Positions 26,834 through 37,318 of a DNA stretch of 64,000 nt are shown here, piece by piece. The position numbers were made by a program, and so were the translations under genes. Under the pieces are notes generated by a model, which was not told the DNA's origin, did no database searches, and saw only the letters and a program-made list of their open reading frames with translations. The first letter of the stretch is position 1. Each line of letters opens with the position of its first letter. Source of the DNA: Flavobacterium sp. UMI-01 (GTDB taxonomy: Bacteria; Bacteroidota; Bacteroidia; Flavobacteriales; Flavobacteriaceae); NCBI RefSeq assembly GCF_019656315.1, contig NZ_BPLU01000067.1, positions 234,850-298,849 of the forward strand, in the 5' to 3' direction.

Positions 26834-28693
26834 TTATTTTAGTCTTATTTCGGTTATGGTACTTAGTAATTTTCCTTTTTTAGTGAATAAGCCGGCTTTC
26901 AAAAGCGTTCTGGGTACGGTTTTGAATTGGCCTTCGTATTTCTTTCCGTTTGTGATGGTTGGTTCCTCACCATTGAGCGTGTAATAGATGTCATAGCCTA
27001 TTGTTTCTGTTTTTAAGAAAACAATGGCTTCATTGTTCAATTGGTCAATCGCAAAGGCTGGATAAACTGTGAACATGCTTTTAGAAAAATTGACTTTGGC
27101 TCTTTCTAATCGTGCAAAATGATCAAATTCTAAGGCATCTTGAAAACGTTGCCAATTCTTGACTTCTGGCATACTCCATGACACCTCAGCACTGGCTAAT
27201 GTTCTGGGATATAACATGTATTCAAATTGAGATTCTGTAGGCGTAAACTCAGCCCACAAACTCGCTTGATTACCTAAAACCCTATGGGCTTCTTCCTTGG
27301 TCAATTCGGCTGGAATAGGTTCGTGGTTATAGACTACAGACAAAGGCAAAACCGAGTTAGGGCCTTCAGGTTCCATAAAAGTGGGCCCTTGAACACGGCT
27401 GATATAGGAATGCAAATAAGAGGTCATAATCGTGGGATAGCCTTCACGGGGAGCTTGTAATTCGGGGGTATGCATGCCTCTTCGCCAAGCCATAATAGTG
27501 GCTCCTTTAACGCCCTTACCGCTTAAAACTTCGTCCCAAGCAATCATGGTTTTCTTTTGGGCGCTTACTATTTTATACATGCGTTGAATAAAATAACTTT
27601 GTAATTCTTCCACATCTTTTAGATTATGGTCTTGCATAACTTTCTGACAATGTGGGCATTTTTTCCAATTGCTCTTGTTGCATTCGTCGCCTCCGATGTG
27701 GAAATATTTTGACGGAAATAAAGCCACAACTTCTTTAATCACATTTTCTAAAAAAGCATAGGTTGTTTCTTTCCCAGCGCACAAGGCATTATCAGGCGCT
27801 TTTCCACCTACAGCCACTTCAAAATTAACTCCATCAGGCACCACATCATAACAAAACAATTCGGGATAGGAAGCAATTAAGGCTTTGCTATGCGCTGGCA
27901 CATCGATTTCTGGAATAATTTCGACATTCCTTTTTTGGGCAAAAGCAATCACTTCTTTAATTTCCTCTTGGGTATAAAAACCACCCACCGTTTTGGGTTC
28001 ATCAGCAGTAGCTAGCTCCCGAGACCACCAAGCAATTCCTGTTCTATCAGCTCTCCAAGCGCCTTTTTGAGTTAAATTTGGGTATTTTTTGATTTCGATT
28101 CGCCAGCCTTGATCATCCGTTAAATGCCAATGGAATTTATTTATTTTATACGAAGACAAGACCTCTATTTGTTTTAAAATAAATTCTTTGGTTTGAAAAT
28201 GACGCGATACATCAAACAAAACCCCTCTCCAATGAAACCTCGGATTGTCTTTAATACTCATACTTGGTATCACAAATTTATCCGTTTTTACTAAAGGAAT
28301 CGCTTGTGCTAAGGTTTGTAACCCATTGAACAATCCAGCATAGTCTATCGCTTTTATGATGATTTTAGAGGGTGTTACCTCTAATTCATAGCCTTCTGTA
28401 GCAATAGCTTTGCTTTTAACTTTTTCAAAAAGAATACAATTGGTTGCCTTAGCTGAACCTGTTTTAACCGACAGATTTAACCCCGCATCACTCTTAAATT
28501 TTGATTCTACGATAGGTTTCAAGTCGGCACTAAACATTTTAGGAACAAACACTTGGGTATCTTGACTCAATAGAAAACCCCCTTGTTGAAACACCACCGA
28601 CTGCGGTTGCGGAATAAAGGTGTTTTGAGACTCTTGTGTCCTTCCTGCAATGGTAAAAAGAAAAGCGACTATGACTATGAATATTCTTTTCAT
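26834..28693 (-). CDS. GH20 beta-hexosaminidase (copy 2)
   Basis: The 619-residue product has a signal peptide (ends TIAGRTQ) and no PA14 module. The GH20b domain (about 25-145) precedes the barrel. The catalytic pair is Asp336-Glu337 in HIGGDECNKSNW; HLTDDQGWRIEIKKYP (190-205) and the Cys-containing KKCPHCQ that follows are typical of bacterial exo-hexosaminidases. A short chitobiase-type C-domain ends it. It would cut terminal beta-linked GlcNAc from N-glycan antennae or chitobiose. Two GH20 enzymes in one operon suggest two linkages, or a sulfated versus an unsulfated substrate. Confidence 0.93.
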   Translation of the reverse strand: MKRIFIVIVAFLFTIAGRTQESQNTFIPQPQSVVFQQGGFLLSQDTQVFVPKMFSADLKPIVESKFKSDAGLNLSVKTGSAKATNCILFEKVKSKAIATEGYELEVTPSKIIIKAIDYAGLFNGLQTLAQAIPLVKTDKFVIPSMSIKDNPRFHWRGVLFDVSRHFQTKEFILKQIEVLSSYKINKFHWHLTDDQGWRIEIKKYPNLTQKGAWRADRTGIAWWSRELATADEPKTVGGFYTQEEIKEVIAFAQKRNVEIIPEIDVPAHSKALIASYPELFCYDVVPDGVNFEVAVGGKAPDNALCAGKETTYAFLENVIKEVVALFPSKYFHIGGDECNKSNWKKCPHCQKVMQDHNLKDVEELQSYFIQRMYKIVSAQKKTMIAWDEVLSGKGVKGATIMAWRRGMHTPELQAPREGYPTIMTSYLHSYISRVQGPTFMEPEGPNSVLPLSVVYNHEPIPAELTKEEAHRVLGNQASLWAEFTPTESQFEYMLYPRTLASAEVSWSMPEVKNWQRFQDALEFDHFARLERAKVNFSKSMFTVYPAFAIDQLNNEAIVFLKTETIGYDIYYTLNGEEPTITNGKKYEGQFKTVPRTLLKAGLFTKKGKLLSTITEIRLK

Positions 28694-28695
28694 GT

Positions 28696-29484
28696 TTATA
28701 AATTTTGAGCAATTATTTGGGCAACCTGTTCTCCTTGAGCAGTTTTTCCTAAATTATTGTAATGAACATCGTGTGGTTTTATGTGCCATTCTTTGGCATG
28801 TGGCTTTGTAAAACTATACAAATCATTAATACTAATCGAAGGATAATTCGCTAAAACCTCTCTAGCTGCTACATTGTAGCGTTCGCTATCACCCGCAAGC
28901 CTTCCATCGGCGCCTTCATCAGGAACGGCGGTGGTCGTGGCAAAAATCAATTTGGCTTTAGGAAACTCTTTTTGTAGGTAAAGACAAATTTCGTTTAGGT
29001 TTTGCTTATAGGTTTCGATACTATTTACTTGTTTGCCATTTTTTGCATCCAATTTGCCCTCTTTTAAATACTTTAAATCATGTAAGCCCACATTAAAATG
29101 AATCACATCCCATTTGAAATCCCAACCTCCTTTTAAATAAGGTTCAAACATGGTTTGTTTCATTTTCTCCATTTTAGGAATAAAGGTATCACTAGAACCC
29201 CCATTATTAAAAATTCTAAATACGTTGGCTTTACCTTCTAATTTTGCTTGAACCGTAGGTGTGTATCCTATAGAAATAGAATCACCATACAACAAGACCT
29301 TGGGTAGTTTAGGCTCAGGAGTTACGTATTTAAAAGCTTCTTCTTTGTTGGCCAATTTTTTCCAAGCTTCTTTACACACTGCTTCATCACAACTGTTCCC
29401 AAATAGGCGTGATGCCCCACAAGAAACAGCTCCCATATAAAGTGTGGTAGCGCCTATATATTTTACAAATGCTCTCCTTTTCAT
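28696..29484 (-). CDS. SGNH/GDSL-type hydrolase, putative carbohydrate esterase
   Basis: The 262-residue product begins KRRAFVKYIGATTLYMGAVSC, a twin-arginine-like and lipoprotein-like leader. SGNH blocks are visible: GDSIS with Ser69, NNGGSSD (block II), a changed block III VGLHDLK instead of GxND, and HDVHYNNLG with Asp239 and His241 as the last catalytic pair. The likely role is removal of an ester group such as acetyl from sugars before the exo-glycosidases act. The His in block III is noteworthy because the Asn there normally helps the oxyanion hole. It lies 3 bp from the GH20 gene and 15 bp from GH30. Confidence 0.8.
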   Translation of the reverse strand: MKRRAFVKYIGATTLYMGAVSCGASRLFGNSCDEAVCKEAWKKLANKEEAFKYVTPEPKLPKVLLYGDSISIGYTPTVQAKLEGKANVFRIFNNGGSSDTFIPKMEKMKQTMFEPYLKGGWDFKWDVIHFNVGLHDLKYLKEGKLDAKNGKQVNSIETYKQNLNEICLYLQKEFPKAKLIFATTTAVPDEGADGRLAGDSERYNVAAREVLANYPSISINDLYSFTKPHAKEWHIKPHDVHYNNLGKTAQGEQVAQIIAQNL

Positions 29485-29499
29485 TCCTGTTTTTTATCG

Positions 29500-30927
29500 T
29501 TACAAACCAATCGTAAAGGTGTTGAATGATTTTGCATCCAATTCCATTTTCAGATTTTTGTTATTTATATTTAATTGTAAATCTTGTTTGTCGTCAAGGT
29601 TGTTGTAAGCCAAAACGATTACTTTGTTTTCCTTTGCATTGTAAAAAACAATTGCATTTTCATCATTACCCGTAGTGGCTAATTTTACTGAACCCGGTGC
29701 TACAAAAGAGCTTAAATGCTTCATCAAGTAAAACTCAGGATTGTATCTTATCGCTTTGGTTTTACTGTCAATGGAAATCATGGAATTTTGTTTCCACCCC
29801 CATTGGCTTTTACCGGTTTCATCCAAAACCATATTCCAATACATATACGAATTGGCCCCGTTTTCAAAATAATGTTTCATCAGTCCAAAGGTGTGTTCTG
29901 CGGCTTTCCAGTCATTCGAACCATCTCCACATTCAGTTTCGGTTTGCATCAATTGCATCTTAGGATATTCTGCATGTACTGCTTTTATAGCTCCTTTTCC
30001 AGCCCATTGAAAACCAACACCCGTAACATAATCTTTGGCATTTTTATATTCTAAAATATCCGTCACACGCTCCAATTGCGGACGTTCAACCGTTCCTAAC
30101 CAAATTTGAGTTTTTGGATTTTCTTTTTTGAATTTAGGTCCCAAATAATCGGAGATAAAAATCCCTAAATCTTGCGGTTTCCACACACAAGAAGGAAAGT
30201 TTTGAGCCGAATTGTATTCGTTTTGTACATGAACCGCATAAATAGGAATCCCTTCTTTTTCGTATGCTTTGACAAATTTTGAAAAATATAAGGCATAGGC
30301 CTCAAAATAGTTGGGTTCTGTGATGAAACGAGAAACTAATTCTTCTGTTGAGCTCCATTCTTTAGGCAAATCATTGAATTCGGGATTCGCTTTACAAGCA
30401 TAATGTTTGCTGTGCTTCATCCAAGCGGGAGGACACCAAGGAGAAGCCCAAATGGCCATCTTCGGGTTGATTTTTTGTGCTTCTTTGATATACGGAATCA
30501 ATCTTTTTTTATCTCTGTCGATCGAAAAATTAGTCATTGCAAAATCGCCCGCTGTTTCGTTATGGCTGTACCAATTTACCGCATAATCATTGGCACCAAT
30601 AGGCATGCGACAAATATTGAATTTACAACCCGATTTTAAATCGAATAAATCATTCAGAATTTGCTGTTTCTCTTTTGGCGTTACCATGCCTAAAGCATCC
30701 CAACCCAATTCGTTAAAACAACCACCAAAACCATCTATTTTTTGTTTTTGGTTTTTGGTGTCAATACTAATGGACAAATCAGCTGCCTTTTTATTATTTT
30801 CAGGGATATAAGTTTTAGTCACCCAAACTTTATCATTGGTTGTACTTACCCAACTTACTTTGTTTTTTTGTGCCATTACCGTTAGGCTTAAGAACAACAG
30901 TGCGGTTGTTATTTTTACTATTTTCAT
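29500..30927 (-). CDS. GH30 beta-glycosidase
   Basis: The 475-residue product has a signal peptide (ends TVMAQ) and the GH30 barrel plus beta-sandwich. The general acid is Glu237 in HVQNEYNS; the nucleophile is most likely Glu332 in MQTETECG. The start QKIDGFGGCFNELGWDAL and the end of the barrel (SYMYWNMVLDETG) are typical of the glucosylceramidase/beta-glucosidase group. Subfamily and sugar (glucose, xylose or other) cannot be fixed. In this locus a beta-xylosidase or beta-glucosidase on a decorated N-glycan is conceivable, but this is inference. It is inside the 17-gene operon. Confidence 0.9.
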   Translation of the reverse strand: MKIVKITTALLFLSLTVMAQKNKVSWVSTTNDKVWVTKTYIPENNKKAADLSISIDTKNQKQKIDGFGGCFNELGWDALGMVTPKEKQQILNDLFDLKSGCKFNICRMPIGANDYAVNWYSHNETAGDFAMTNFSIDRDKKRLIPYIKEAQKINPKMAIWASPWCPPAWMKHSKHYACKANPEFNDLPKEWSSTEELVSRFITEPNYFEAYALYFSKFVKAYEKEGIPIYAVHVQNEYNSAQNFPSCVWKPQDLGIFISDYLGPKFKKENPKTQIWLGTVERPQLERVTDILEYKNAKDYVTGVGFQWAGKGAIKAVHAEYPKMQLMQTETECGDGSNDWKAAEHTFGLMKHYFENGANSYMYWNMVLDETGKSQWGWKQNSMISIDSKTKAIRYNPEFYLMKHLSSFVAPGSVKLATTGNDENAIVFYNAKENKVIVLAYNNLDDKQDLQLNINNKNLKMELDAKSFNTFTIGL

Positions 30928-30939
30928 GCTTATTATGTA

Positions 30940-33627
30940 TTACTTCACAGTTAAAATTCCTCTTAAACGAATGTCTTTGGACGAAGCTCCAATCATGATG
31001 CGGAAATCGCCCGCTTCTACCAATCTTTTTAAATCCTTATCGAGCATTGACAGTTCATCTGGTCCTACTTGAAAACTTAGTTTTTTGGTTTCGCCTGCTT
31101 TTAAGTTGATGCGTTGAAACCCTTTTAATTCTTTTATCGGTCTAGAAACTGAGGCCAATTCGTCTCTAATATACAATTGAACCACCTCATCACCTGCAAC
31201 GGCACCGGTGTTTTTAACCGTAAACGAAACCGTTATTTTGTCATTCGGATTAATGTTGTTTTTGCTGAATTGTAAATCAGCATATTCAAAGCTTGTATAA
31301 CTCAAACCGTACCCAAAAGGAAACAAAGGTTGCCCTGTTAGGTTGTGGTAATTATCGCCTCTACCCGTGGGTTTGTTGTTGTAATACAACGGACATTGGG
31401 CCGCATCTACTGGAAAAGTAATGGGCAATCGCCCCGCCGGACTTTCGTCACCAAAAAGAATATCGGCAAAACCATTTCCTCCATTTTCACCCGAATACCA
31501 AGCCATAATGATGCCATCGACCTCGTTTATCCAATTGGCCATTGTGATAGCGCTACCGCCCACTAAAACCACAACGGTAGGTTTCCCAGTTTGAGCTACT
31601 GCTTTGATTAACGCTTCCTGATGTCCCGGAAGGGATAACAACGCACGGTCTTGAAATTCGCCTTCGTGAATTCCTGCCACTACTACAGCTACTTCGCTTT
31701 TTTGGGCTGCTGCCACCGCTTCGGCGATTTGCTGTTTCCATTCGTTTTGGTGGGTGGCATCCCAAACCAATTTGAATTTAGCATTTCCAGCCGATTCAAA
31801 AAATTCAATTTTAATGTCGTATTCTTTTCCTGCTTCAAAAGAAAAAGGCTTTAAAATCGTGTTGTACGACTGTTTTTGCCAATTGTCAATAAGCAATTTA
31901 CCATCTAGATACATGCGGTAGCCATCATTCCCTTCGATACCAATGTTAAAAGTACCTGATTTTGGCGCTTTTAATTTCCCTGTCCATCGTGCCGAAAACC
32001 AATCGTAAGGCAATTTTTCATCAGGCGAAAACAACGTCCAACCAAATTGCAATTGTTTGTCTATGCGCTCTACTTTCGGTTTTCCGCTCAATTTGATATT
32101 ATCAAAATATTCGCCTTGTAAGCCTTCTACTTTTTTCCCATCATGTACTGTCGACAAGAAGGAAGAGGCAATCACTTTATAATTTTCTTCTTTGAAAGAA
32201 ACTCCTGAGGAGTAAATAATATTTTCTTTTCCTATTTTGTTGGAAACGCCTTCTAACATCGAAACCACTTTATTTCCAGGACCACTGTAACCACCTAATC
32301 GTGCCGCTTTCGCATCATACCCAATCAGTGCCATTTTTTTAACCGACTTTGACAAAGGCAACACTTGGTTTTGGTTTTTCAACAGCACCATTGATTTGGC
32401 CGCAGCAACTTTAGCCAATTCACGGTGTGTTTGGTGTCCGTTCCATAGCGCAGCTTCTTTGGCATCTACATACGGATTTTCAAACAAACCCAGTTCGAAC
32501 TTAATCGTCAAAATGCGTCTTACGGCTTCGTCAATGGCTTTGGTATCGACCATTCCTTTTTGAAAAGCTTCATAAAATAAAGGGTAATGATTGTAATTGG
32601 TTTGAAACATTACATCCAATCCAGCTTCAACCGCATCTTCCGTCGCTTCGGCATAGTTGGCAGCGGTAAAATGCAATACATTGGCTCCCCCGACAGCTCC
32701 TGCATCCGAAATCACAAAACCTTTAAAACCCCAGTCTTCTTTTAATTTTTTTCGCAACAACCATTCGTTGGAAGTACAAGGGGTACCGTCAAGAGAATTG
32801 TACGAAGTCATTACCGAACGAGCTCCTGCTTTTTGGAACACCGCTTTAAAAGCTGGAAAATAGATTTCTTCAAGCAAACGCTCGTTAAAATGAATGGGAT
32901 AACTATCACGACCTCCATCGCCTACATTGGCAACGAAATGTTTAGGCGAAGTGATTACCCCTTCTTTTTCAAATTGACTGATGTAAGAAACCGCCATTTG
33001 AGTCGTTAAAAAAGGGTCTTCGCCATAGGTTTCTTCGGTTCGTCCCCAACGCACATCGCGCGCAATATTCAGCACAGGCGATAGAATTTGGCGAATCCCT
33101 CGGGTTTTGGTTTCTTTTGTAATTGCTTTGGCCACATCACTGACTAAATTCGTATCCCAAGTAGCCGCTAAAGCAATGGCTTGCGGAAAAGTAGTCGCTC
33201 CATCGCGCGCCAGACCATGCAAGGCTTCGTTGAAAGGAATAATCGGAATTCCCAAAGGCGTTTCTTCTAAAAAATAGCGTTGTAATTCGTTGATTTCTTC
33301 TGCCATTTTTTGAGCCGTTCCTGTGGAACCATAGTCCATAATTTGTTCAGCAGCATTGTCATTTTTTCCTTTAGAAGAAATTTGAAAACCAAAAATACCA
33401 TGCTTTAATTTTTCTTTTCCAATACTTAAATCGCCCGGAATCATGAACATTTGCCAGAATTTATCTTCTAGGGTCATTCGGTTCATTAAATCATTTACCC
33501 TTTCTGAAACGGGTAATTTTGGATTTTTGTAGGGCGCTTTTTGTTGCGCTTCAACAGTTAGTGAACCGAAAGCAAAGAAGCCTAGACAGGCCATTACACC
33601 TACTTTATTTAAATATGTTACACTCAT
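30940..33627 (-). CDS. GH3 beta-glycosidase with PA14 insertion (copy 1)
   Basis: The 895-residue product has a signal peptide (ends TVEAQ). The N-terminal barrel carries the nucleophile Asp308 in GFVISDAGAV and the substrate-contact motif SPKHFVANVGDGGRDS. A PA14 module (EGLQGEYFDNIKLSGKP through WKQQIAE) lies inside the second domain, and a C-terminal fibronectin-III-like domain follows (GDEVVQLYIRDELASVSRPIKELKGF). PA14-containing GH3 enzymes are usually exo-acting beta-glucosidases or beta-xylosidases, with PA14 shaping the pocket. It may remove beta-xylose or beta-glucose from the glycan. It belongs to the tight operon. Confidence 0.9.
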   Translation of the reverse strand: MSVTYLNKVGVMACLGFFAFGSLTVEAQQKAPYKNPKLPVSERVNDLMNRMTLEDKFWQMFMIPGDLSIGKEKLKHGIFGFQISSKGKNDNAAEQIMDYGSTGTAQKMAEEINELQRYFLEETPLGIPIIPFNEALHGLARDGATTFPQAIALAATWDTNLVSDVAKAITKETKTRGIRQILSPVLNIARDVRWGRTEETYGEDPFLTTQMAVSYISQFEKEGVITSPKHFVANVGDGGRDSYPIHFNERLLEEIYFPAFKAVFQKAGARSVMTSYNSLDGTPCTSNEWLLRKKLKEDWGFKGFVISDAGAVGGANVLHFTAANYAEATEDAVEAGLDVMFQTNYNHYPLFYEAFQKGMVDTKAIDEAVRRILTIKFELGLFENPYVDAKEAALWNGHQTHRELAKVAAAKSMVLLKNQNQVLPLSKSVKKMALIGYDAKAARLGGYSGPGNKVVSMLEGVSNKIGKENIIYSSGVSFKEENYKVIASSFLSTVHDGKKVEGLQGEYFDNIKLSGKPKVERIDKQLQFGWTLFSPDEKLPYDWFSARWTGKLKAPKSGTFNIGIEGNDGYRMYLDGKLLIDNWQKQSYNTILKPFSFEAGKEYDIKIEFFESAGNAKFKLVWDATHQNEWKQQIAEAVAAAQKSEVAVVVAGIHEGEFQDRALLSLPGHQEALIKAVAQTGKPTVVVLVGGSAITMANWINEVDGIIMAWYSGENGGNGFADILFGDESPAGRLPITFPVDAAQCPLYYNNKPTGRGDNYHNLTGQPLFPFGYGLSYTSFEYADLQFSKNNINPNDKITVSFTVKNTGAVAGDEVVQLYIRDELASVSRPIKELKGFQRINLKAGETKKLSFQVGPDELSMLDKDLKRLVEAGDFRIMIGASSKDIRLRGILTVK

Positions 33628-33633
33628 TATTTG

Positions 33634-35010
33634 TTAGTTAAATTGATGTTGATTCTTTTTTAAATCGGCATCAAATTCATGGATCATTTTCGTTAACTTT
33701 TTTACTAGCTTCGGATTCGCATCAGCCACATTAGTACTTTCGGACACATCTTTTTTTAGATTGTATAAAGTTACTTCATCTTTACTGATTCGGAGTTTCC
33801 AATCGCCTTTTCTTACGGCTTCTAGATTTAATTCTTTGTAATAATAAAATCCGACATTGGAATGTGGCGATTTTGCATTTTTGGCTCCTGCCAATAGTGG
33901 CCAAATGTTTTTGCCATCAATAGGTTTGTCGGACAATTTTCCTCCTGTTAGATAAGCGATGGTTGGTAAAAAATCAATCGTGGACGCTACTTCTTGACAA
34001 ATGCTTCCCGGTATTATTTTTCCAGTCCATCGGGCAATCATCGGTACGCGCATACCGCCTTCCCAGGTTTGATTTTTGTACCCCCGAAGCGGAAAAGCAC
34101 TTCCGCCTTGATCGTCTTTTAAATTCCAAGGCCCATTGTCGGAAGTAAAAATAACCAAGGTATTTTCATCCAAACCAAGCGCGTTAAGGGTTTTAAAAAT
34201 TTCGCCCATACTCCAATCAATTTCTTCTACAGCATCGCCATACGCACCACGAGCACTTTTGCCTTTGAATTTTGGCGAAGCCGCTAAAGGCACATGAGGC
34301 ATGGTGTGCCCCAGATACAAGAAAAAGGGTTTTTCTTTGTTTTGCTGGATAAATTGAATTGCTTCCTCAGTATATCTTTGGGTAATGGTCGATTGGTCCA
34401 CAGGATATTCTATTACTTCATCTTGTTGTAATAAAGGCACTCTTTTGCCACGCCATTTCACCTGACGCAAACTATCGAGTGTCATGCCTTCTCTTAAAAG
34501 CACTTTATCTGCCACTTTAGATTTTGGATTCACCGACATATCGTTGCTAAACGGAATTCCATAATAGGAATCAAATCCCTGAGTCGTAGGCAAATATTGA
34601 GGTTGATCACCCAAATGCCATTTCCCGATACAGGCTGTAGCATAGTTTTTGGTTTTTAACAAATCGGCTATTGTAAGCTCTTGATTGGACAAACCTCCTG
34701 GCAAATTAGGCCATAAAACCACTGGCACACCCACTCTCGGAGGATAGCAACCCGTTAACAAAGCCGCTCTGGATGGCGAACAAACCGAAGAAGCCGCATA
34801 AAAATCGGTAAACTTGATACCCTCAGCTGCCATTTTATCAAGATGTGGCGTTTTAATCAGTGGAGAACCAAAAACCCCAACATCTTGATAGCCTTGATCG
34901 TCAGTAAAAACAATAATCACATTGGGTGTGGTTGCCTTTTGTCCCAAAACAGAACTAAGACAACTAATTATCATTACTAAGGTGATGACTATGACTTTTA
35001 CTCTTTGCAT
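33634..35010 (-). CDS. Secreted S1-family sulfatase (copy 2)
   Basis: I choose the ATG at 35010 (458 residues), because it gives a clean signal peptide (VKVIVITLVMIISCLSSVLGQ) and a 7-bp gap to GH95. An earlier start would overlap GH95 by 26 bp. Cys77 in SSVCSPSRAALLTG is the formylglycine site; Asp37-Asp38 and TSDNGPW are metal motifs. LRGYKNQTWEGGMRVPMIARW places it in the arylsulfatase-A-like group with the sulfatase at 25346, but the sequences differ. The sulfate position is unknown. It lies between GH3 and GH95. Confidence 0.92.
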   Translation of the reverse strand: MQRVKVIVITLVMIISCLSSVLGQKATTPNVIIVFTDDQGYQDVGVFGSPLIKTPHLDKMAAEGIKFTDFYAASSVCSPSRAALLTGCYPPRVGVPVVLWPNLPGGLSNQELTIADLLKTKNYATACIGKWHLGDQPQYLPTTQGFDSYYGIPFSNDMSVNPKSKVADKVLLREGMTLDSLRQVKWRGKRVPLLQQDEVIEYPVDQSTITQRYTEEAIQFIQQNKEKPFFLYLGHTMPHVPLAASPKFKGKSARGAYGDAVEEIDWSMGEIFKTLNALGLDENTLVIFTSDNGPWNLKDDQGGSAFPLRGYKNQTWEGGMRVPMIARWTGKIIPGSICQEVASTIDFLPTIAYLTGGKLSDKPIDGKNIWPLLAGAKNAKSPHSNVGFYYYKELNLEAVRKGDWKLRISKDEVTLYNLKKDVSESTNVADANPKLVKKLTKMIHEFDADLKKNQHQFN

Positions 35011-35017
35011 TTTCTTT

Positions 35018-37318
35018 TTATTTTTTTTGTAGCATTCCATCAAACGGGTAGGTTTTACCCACTTCAGTATTAAATTCGATGACTTTATCTTTGTATTTTA
35101 AAATACAAGGCATTCCTTTTTTGGACAGCAGTTTCACTCCTTTTAGGTTACCATTTTCCCATTCGAAAGCCAATTCAAAACCACCTCTAGCAACTATTCC
35201 AGAAACCTTTCCACTAGGTAAAGCTGCTGGTAAAGCCGGTAGCAATTCTATTTTACCCAACTGACTTTGCAATAGCATTTCTAAAATTCCAGAGGCACCA
35301 CCAAAGTTCCCGTCAATCTGAAAAGGAGGATGCGCATCAAAAAGATTGGGGTATGAGCCTCCACCAATTTTTCGCTCTTCATGTTCCGCTGGGCTTAACA
35401 GATTGTGTAATAATTGATACGCTCTATCTCCATCCCTGAAACGAGACCAAAAATTGATTTTCCATGCCAAACTCCAACCCGTTCCCGCATCGCCTCTATA
35501 TTCTAATGATTGTTTGGCAGCTTGCATTAATTCGGGGGTTTCTTCATAATTAATTTCGTTTCCAGGATGTACAGCCCACAAATGAGAAACGTGGCGGTGG
35601 TGATTGTTAGGGTCATCTACATCCTCTAACCATTCTTGCAATTGACCGTGTTTCCCAATCTTGTTCGGTGCTATTTGAGGAATCATGTTTTGCAGCTTTT
35701 CAGCAAAAGCCTGGTCTGTTTTTAAAATGGCACTGGCCTGAATACAATCTTTAAATAAAGCTCGAATTAATTGATGATCCATGGTAGGTCCCGCTACCAA
35801 ACCGCCAATTTCAGGAGAATTGGATGGGGAACTAATCAAATAACCCGTATTAGGGTCTTTGTACAAAAACTGCGAATAAAAAAGCGCCGCATCACGTAGT
35901 AGCGGATATTTTTCTTTTAAGAATTCCTTATCCTGAGTGAACAAATAATGTTCCCAAATATGCGAACTCAACCAAGCCGCACCACCCAACCATATTCCGT
36001 GATGGGAAGCATTTACAGGAGCTGCACCGCGCCAGATATCCACATTGTGGTGTACTATCCAGCCCTCGGCATTATAATGTTCTTTGGCAACGACCTTGCC
36101 AGTTTGAGCAATTTCTTCAATAAAATCAAACAAGGGTTCGTGACATTCGCTAAGGTTATACATTTCCACTGGCCAGTAATTCATTTCCAAATTGATGTTG
36201 GTGGTATAACTACTAAACCAAGGAGGTATCAATTTATGATTCCATATTCCTTGTAAAGTAGCAGGTTTGCTTCCGGGACGACTACTGGCAATGGTTAAAT
36301 AACGAGCATATTGCACATACAAGGCCACTAGTTGAGGGTCGTTCGGATTTTTCCAAAAGTCGTAAATGCGTTTGTCTGTTGGATTTGCTGCCTTACCGTT
36401 ATCCCCCAAATGCAATTGAAAGCGGTTGTATAAGGATTGGTAATCTTGAATGTGCTTTGCTTTTACCTCAGCATATTTTTTGTTTGAAACGGGAGCCAAA
36501 ACAGCTTTCGTTAATTGCTCAGGATTGCCTGAGACGTCTTTAAAATTCACAAAATTAGTTGCCGCAGCTAGGTAAACAGTGGCTTGAGAGGCTTGAGTTA
36601 TTTGAAGTTTTCCATTTACTTCTTTCAACTTTCCGTTAGTTGTAATTTTTAAAGTAGCAACTCCTCTTAACACTCCGTCCTTAACTTTTACCTCAAGCGT
36701 TTGCGAATTTCCATTAGAAACCACTGATTTAGTTTCGTGTATGGCATCCAACCAAAGGTCAAAATGCAATGCTTTTGCTTTAGAAGCGCTAAGATGAATC
36801 GCCATAATTTTATCAGGAAAACTAGAAAATACCTCCCGCTTGAATTCGGTACCGTTTACTTTGTATGAAACGGTATGAATGGCATTTTCTAAATCTAAAG
36901 TTCTGTTGTAATGGGTGAAAATTTCGTGGCCTTTGAAATCGATATACACATCTCCAAAAGGTTGGTACGGAACTTGTTTGAGAGGCTCACTCATAAATTC
37001 TTTTTGAGCTAAGTTTTGTGCTTCTCTTTGATTTCCTGTCGCTAGTAATTGTCTTATTTCGGCTAAATAATTACTGGCGCCTTTGTGTGCGTAATCATGC
37101 GGTTTTCCTGCCCACAGGGTTTCTTCGTTAAACTGAATATGTTCTTGAGAGACACCACCAAAAATCATCGCCCCCAAACTCCCGTTGCCTATAGGCAAAG
37201 CCTGTGTCCACTCGACAGCAGGTTTGTCATAAGTCAATTTGAACTGGGATTGGGCTATAGTGGTATTAAAAACTAAACCACAACACAGGCTTGCTAGTAT
37301 CGTTTTTATATTAATCAT
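35018..37318 (-). CDS. GH95 alpha-L-fucosidase/galactosidase
   Basis: The 766-residue secreted enzyme (signal peptide ends TTIAQ) shows all the GH95 motifs: LPIGNGSLGAMIFGG (about 41-55), NINLEMNYWP with Asn374 and Asn376, LQEWLED with Glu562 (the acid), and FQIDGNFGG near 680-688 with the conserved Asp. Activity is inverting and most often alpha-1,2-L-fucosidase; some members cut alpha-L-galactose. It complements the three GH29 enzymes. The start overlaps the upstream sulfatase by 8 bp, suggesting coupled translation. Confidence 0.93.
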   Translation of the reverse strand: MINIKTILASLCCGLVFNTTIAQSQFKLTYDKPAVEWTQALPIGNGSLGAMIFGGVSQEHIQFNEETLWAGKPHDYAHKGASNYLAEIRQLLATGNQREAQNLAQKEFMSEPLKQVPYQPFGDVYIDFKGHEIFTHYNRTLDLENAIHTVSYKVNGTEFKREVFSSFPDKIMAIHLSASKAKALHFDLWLDAIHETKSVVSNGNSQTLEVKVKDGVLRGVATLKITTNGKLKEVNGKLQITQASQATVYLAAATNFVNFKDVSGNPEQLTKAVLAPVSNKKYAEVKAKHIQDYQSLYNRFQLHLGDNGKAANPTDKRIYDFWKNPNDPQLVALYVQYARYLTIASSRPGSKPATLQGIWNHKLIPPWFSSYTTNINLEMNYWPVEMYNLSECHEPLFDFIEEIAQTGKVVAKEHYNAEGWIVHHNVDIWRGAAPVNASHHGIWLGGAAWLSSHIWEHYLFTQDKEFLKEKYPLLRDAALFYSQFLYKDPNTGYLISSPSNSPEIGGLVAGPTMDHQLIRALFKDCIQASAILKTDQAFAEKLQNMIPQIAPNKIGKHGQLQEWLEDVDDPNNHHRHVSHLWAVHPGNEINYEETPELMQAAKQSLEYRGDAGTGWSLAWKINFWSRFRDGDRAYQLLHNLLSPAEHEERKIGGGSYPNLFDAHPPFQIDGNFGGASGILEMLLQSQLGKIELLPALPAALPSGKVSGIVARGGFELAFEWENGNLKGVKLLSKKGMPCILKYKDKVIEFNTEVGKTYPFDGMLQKK

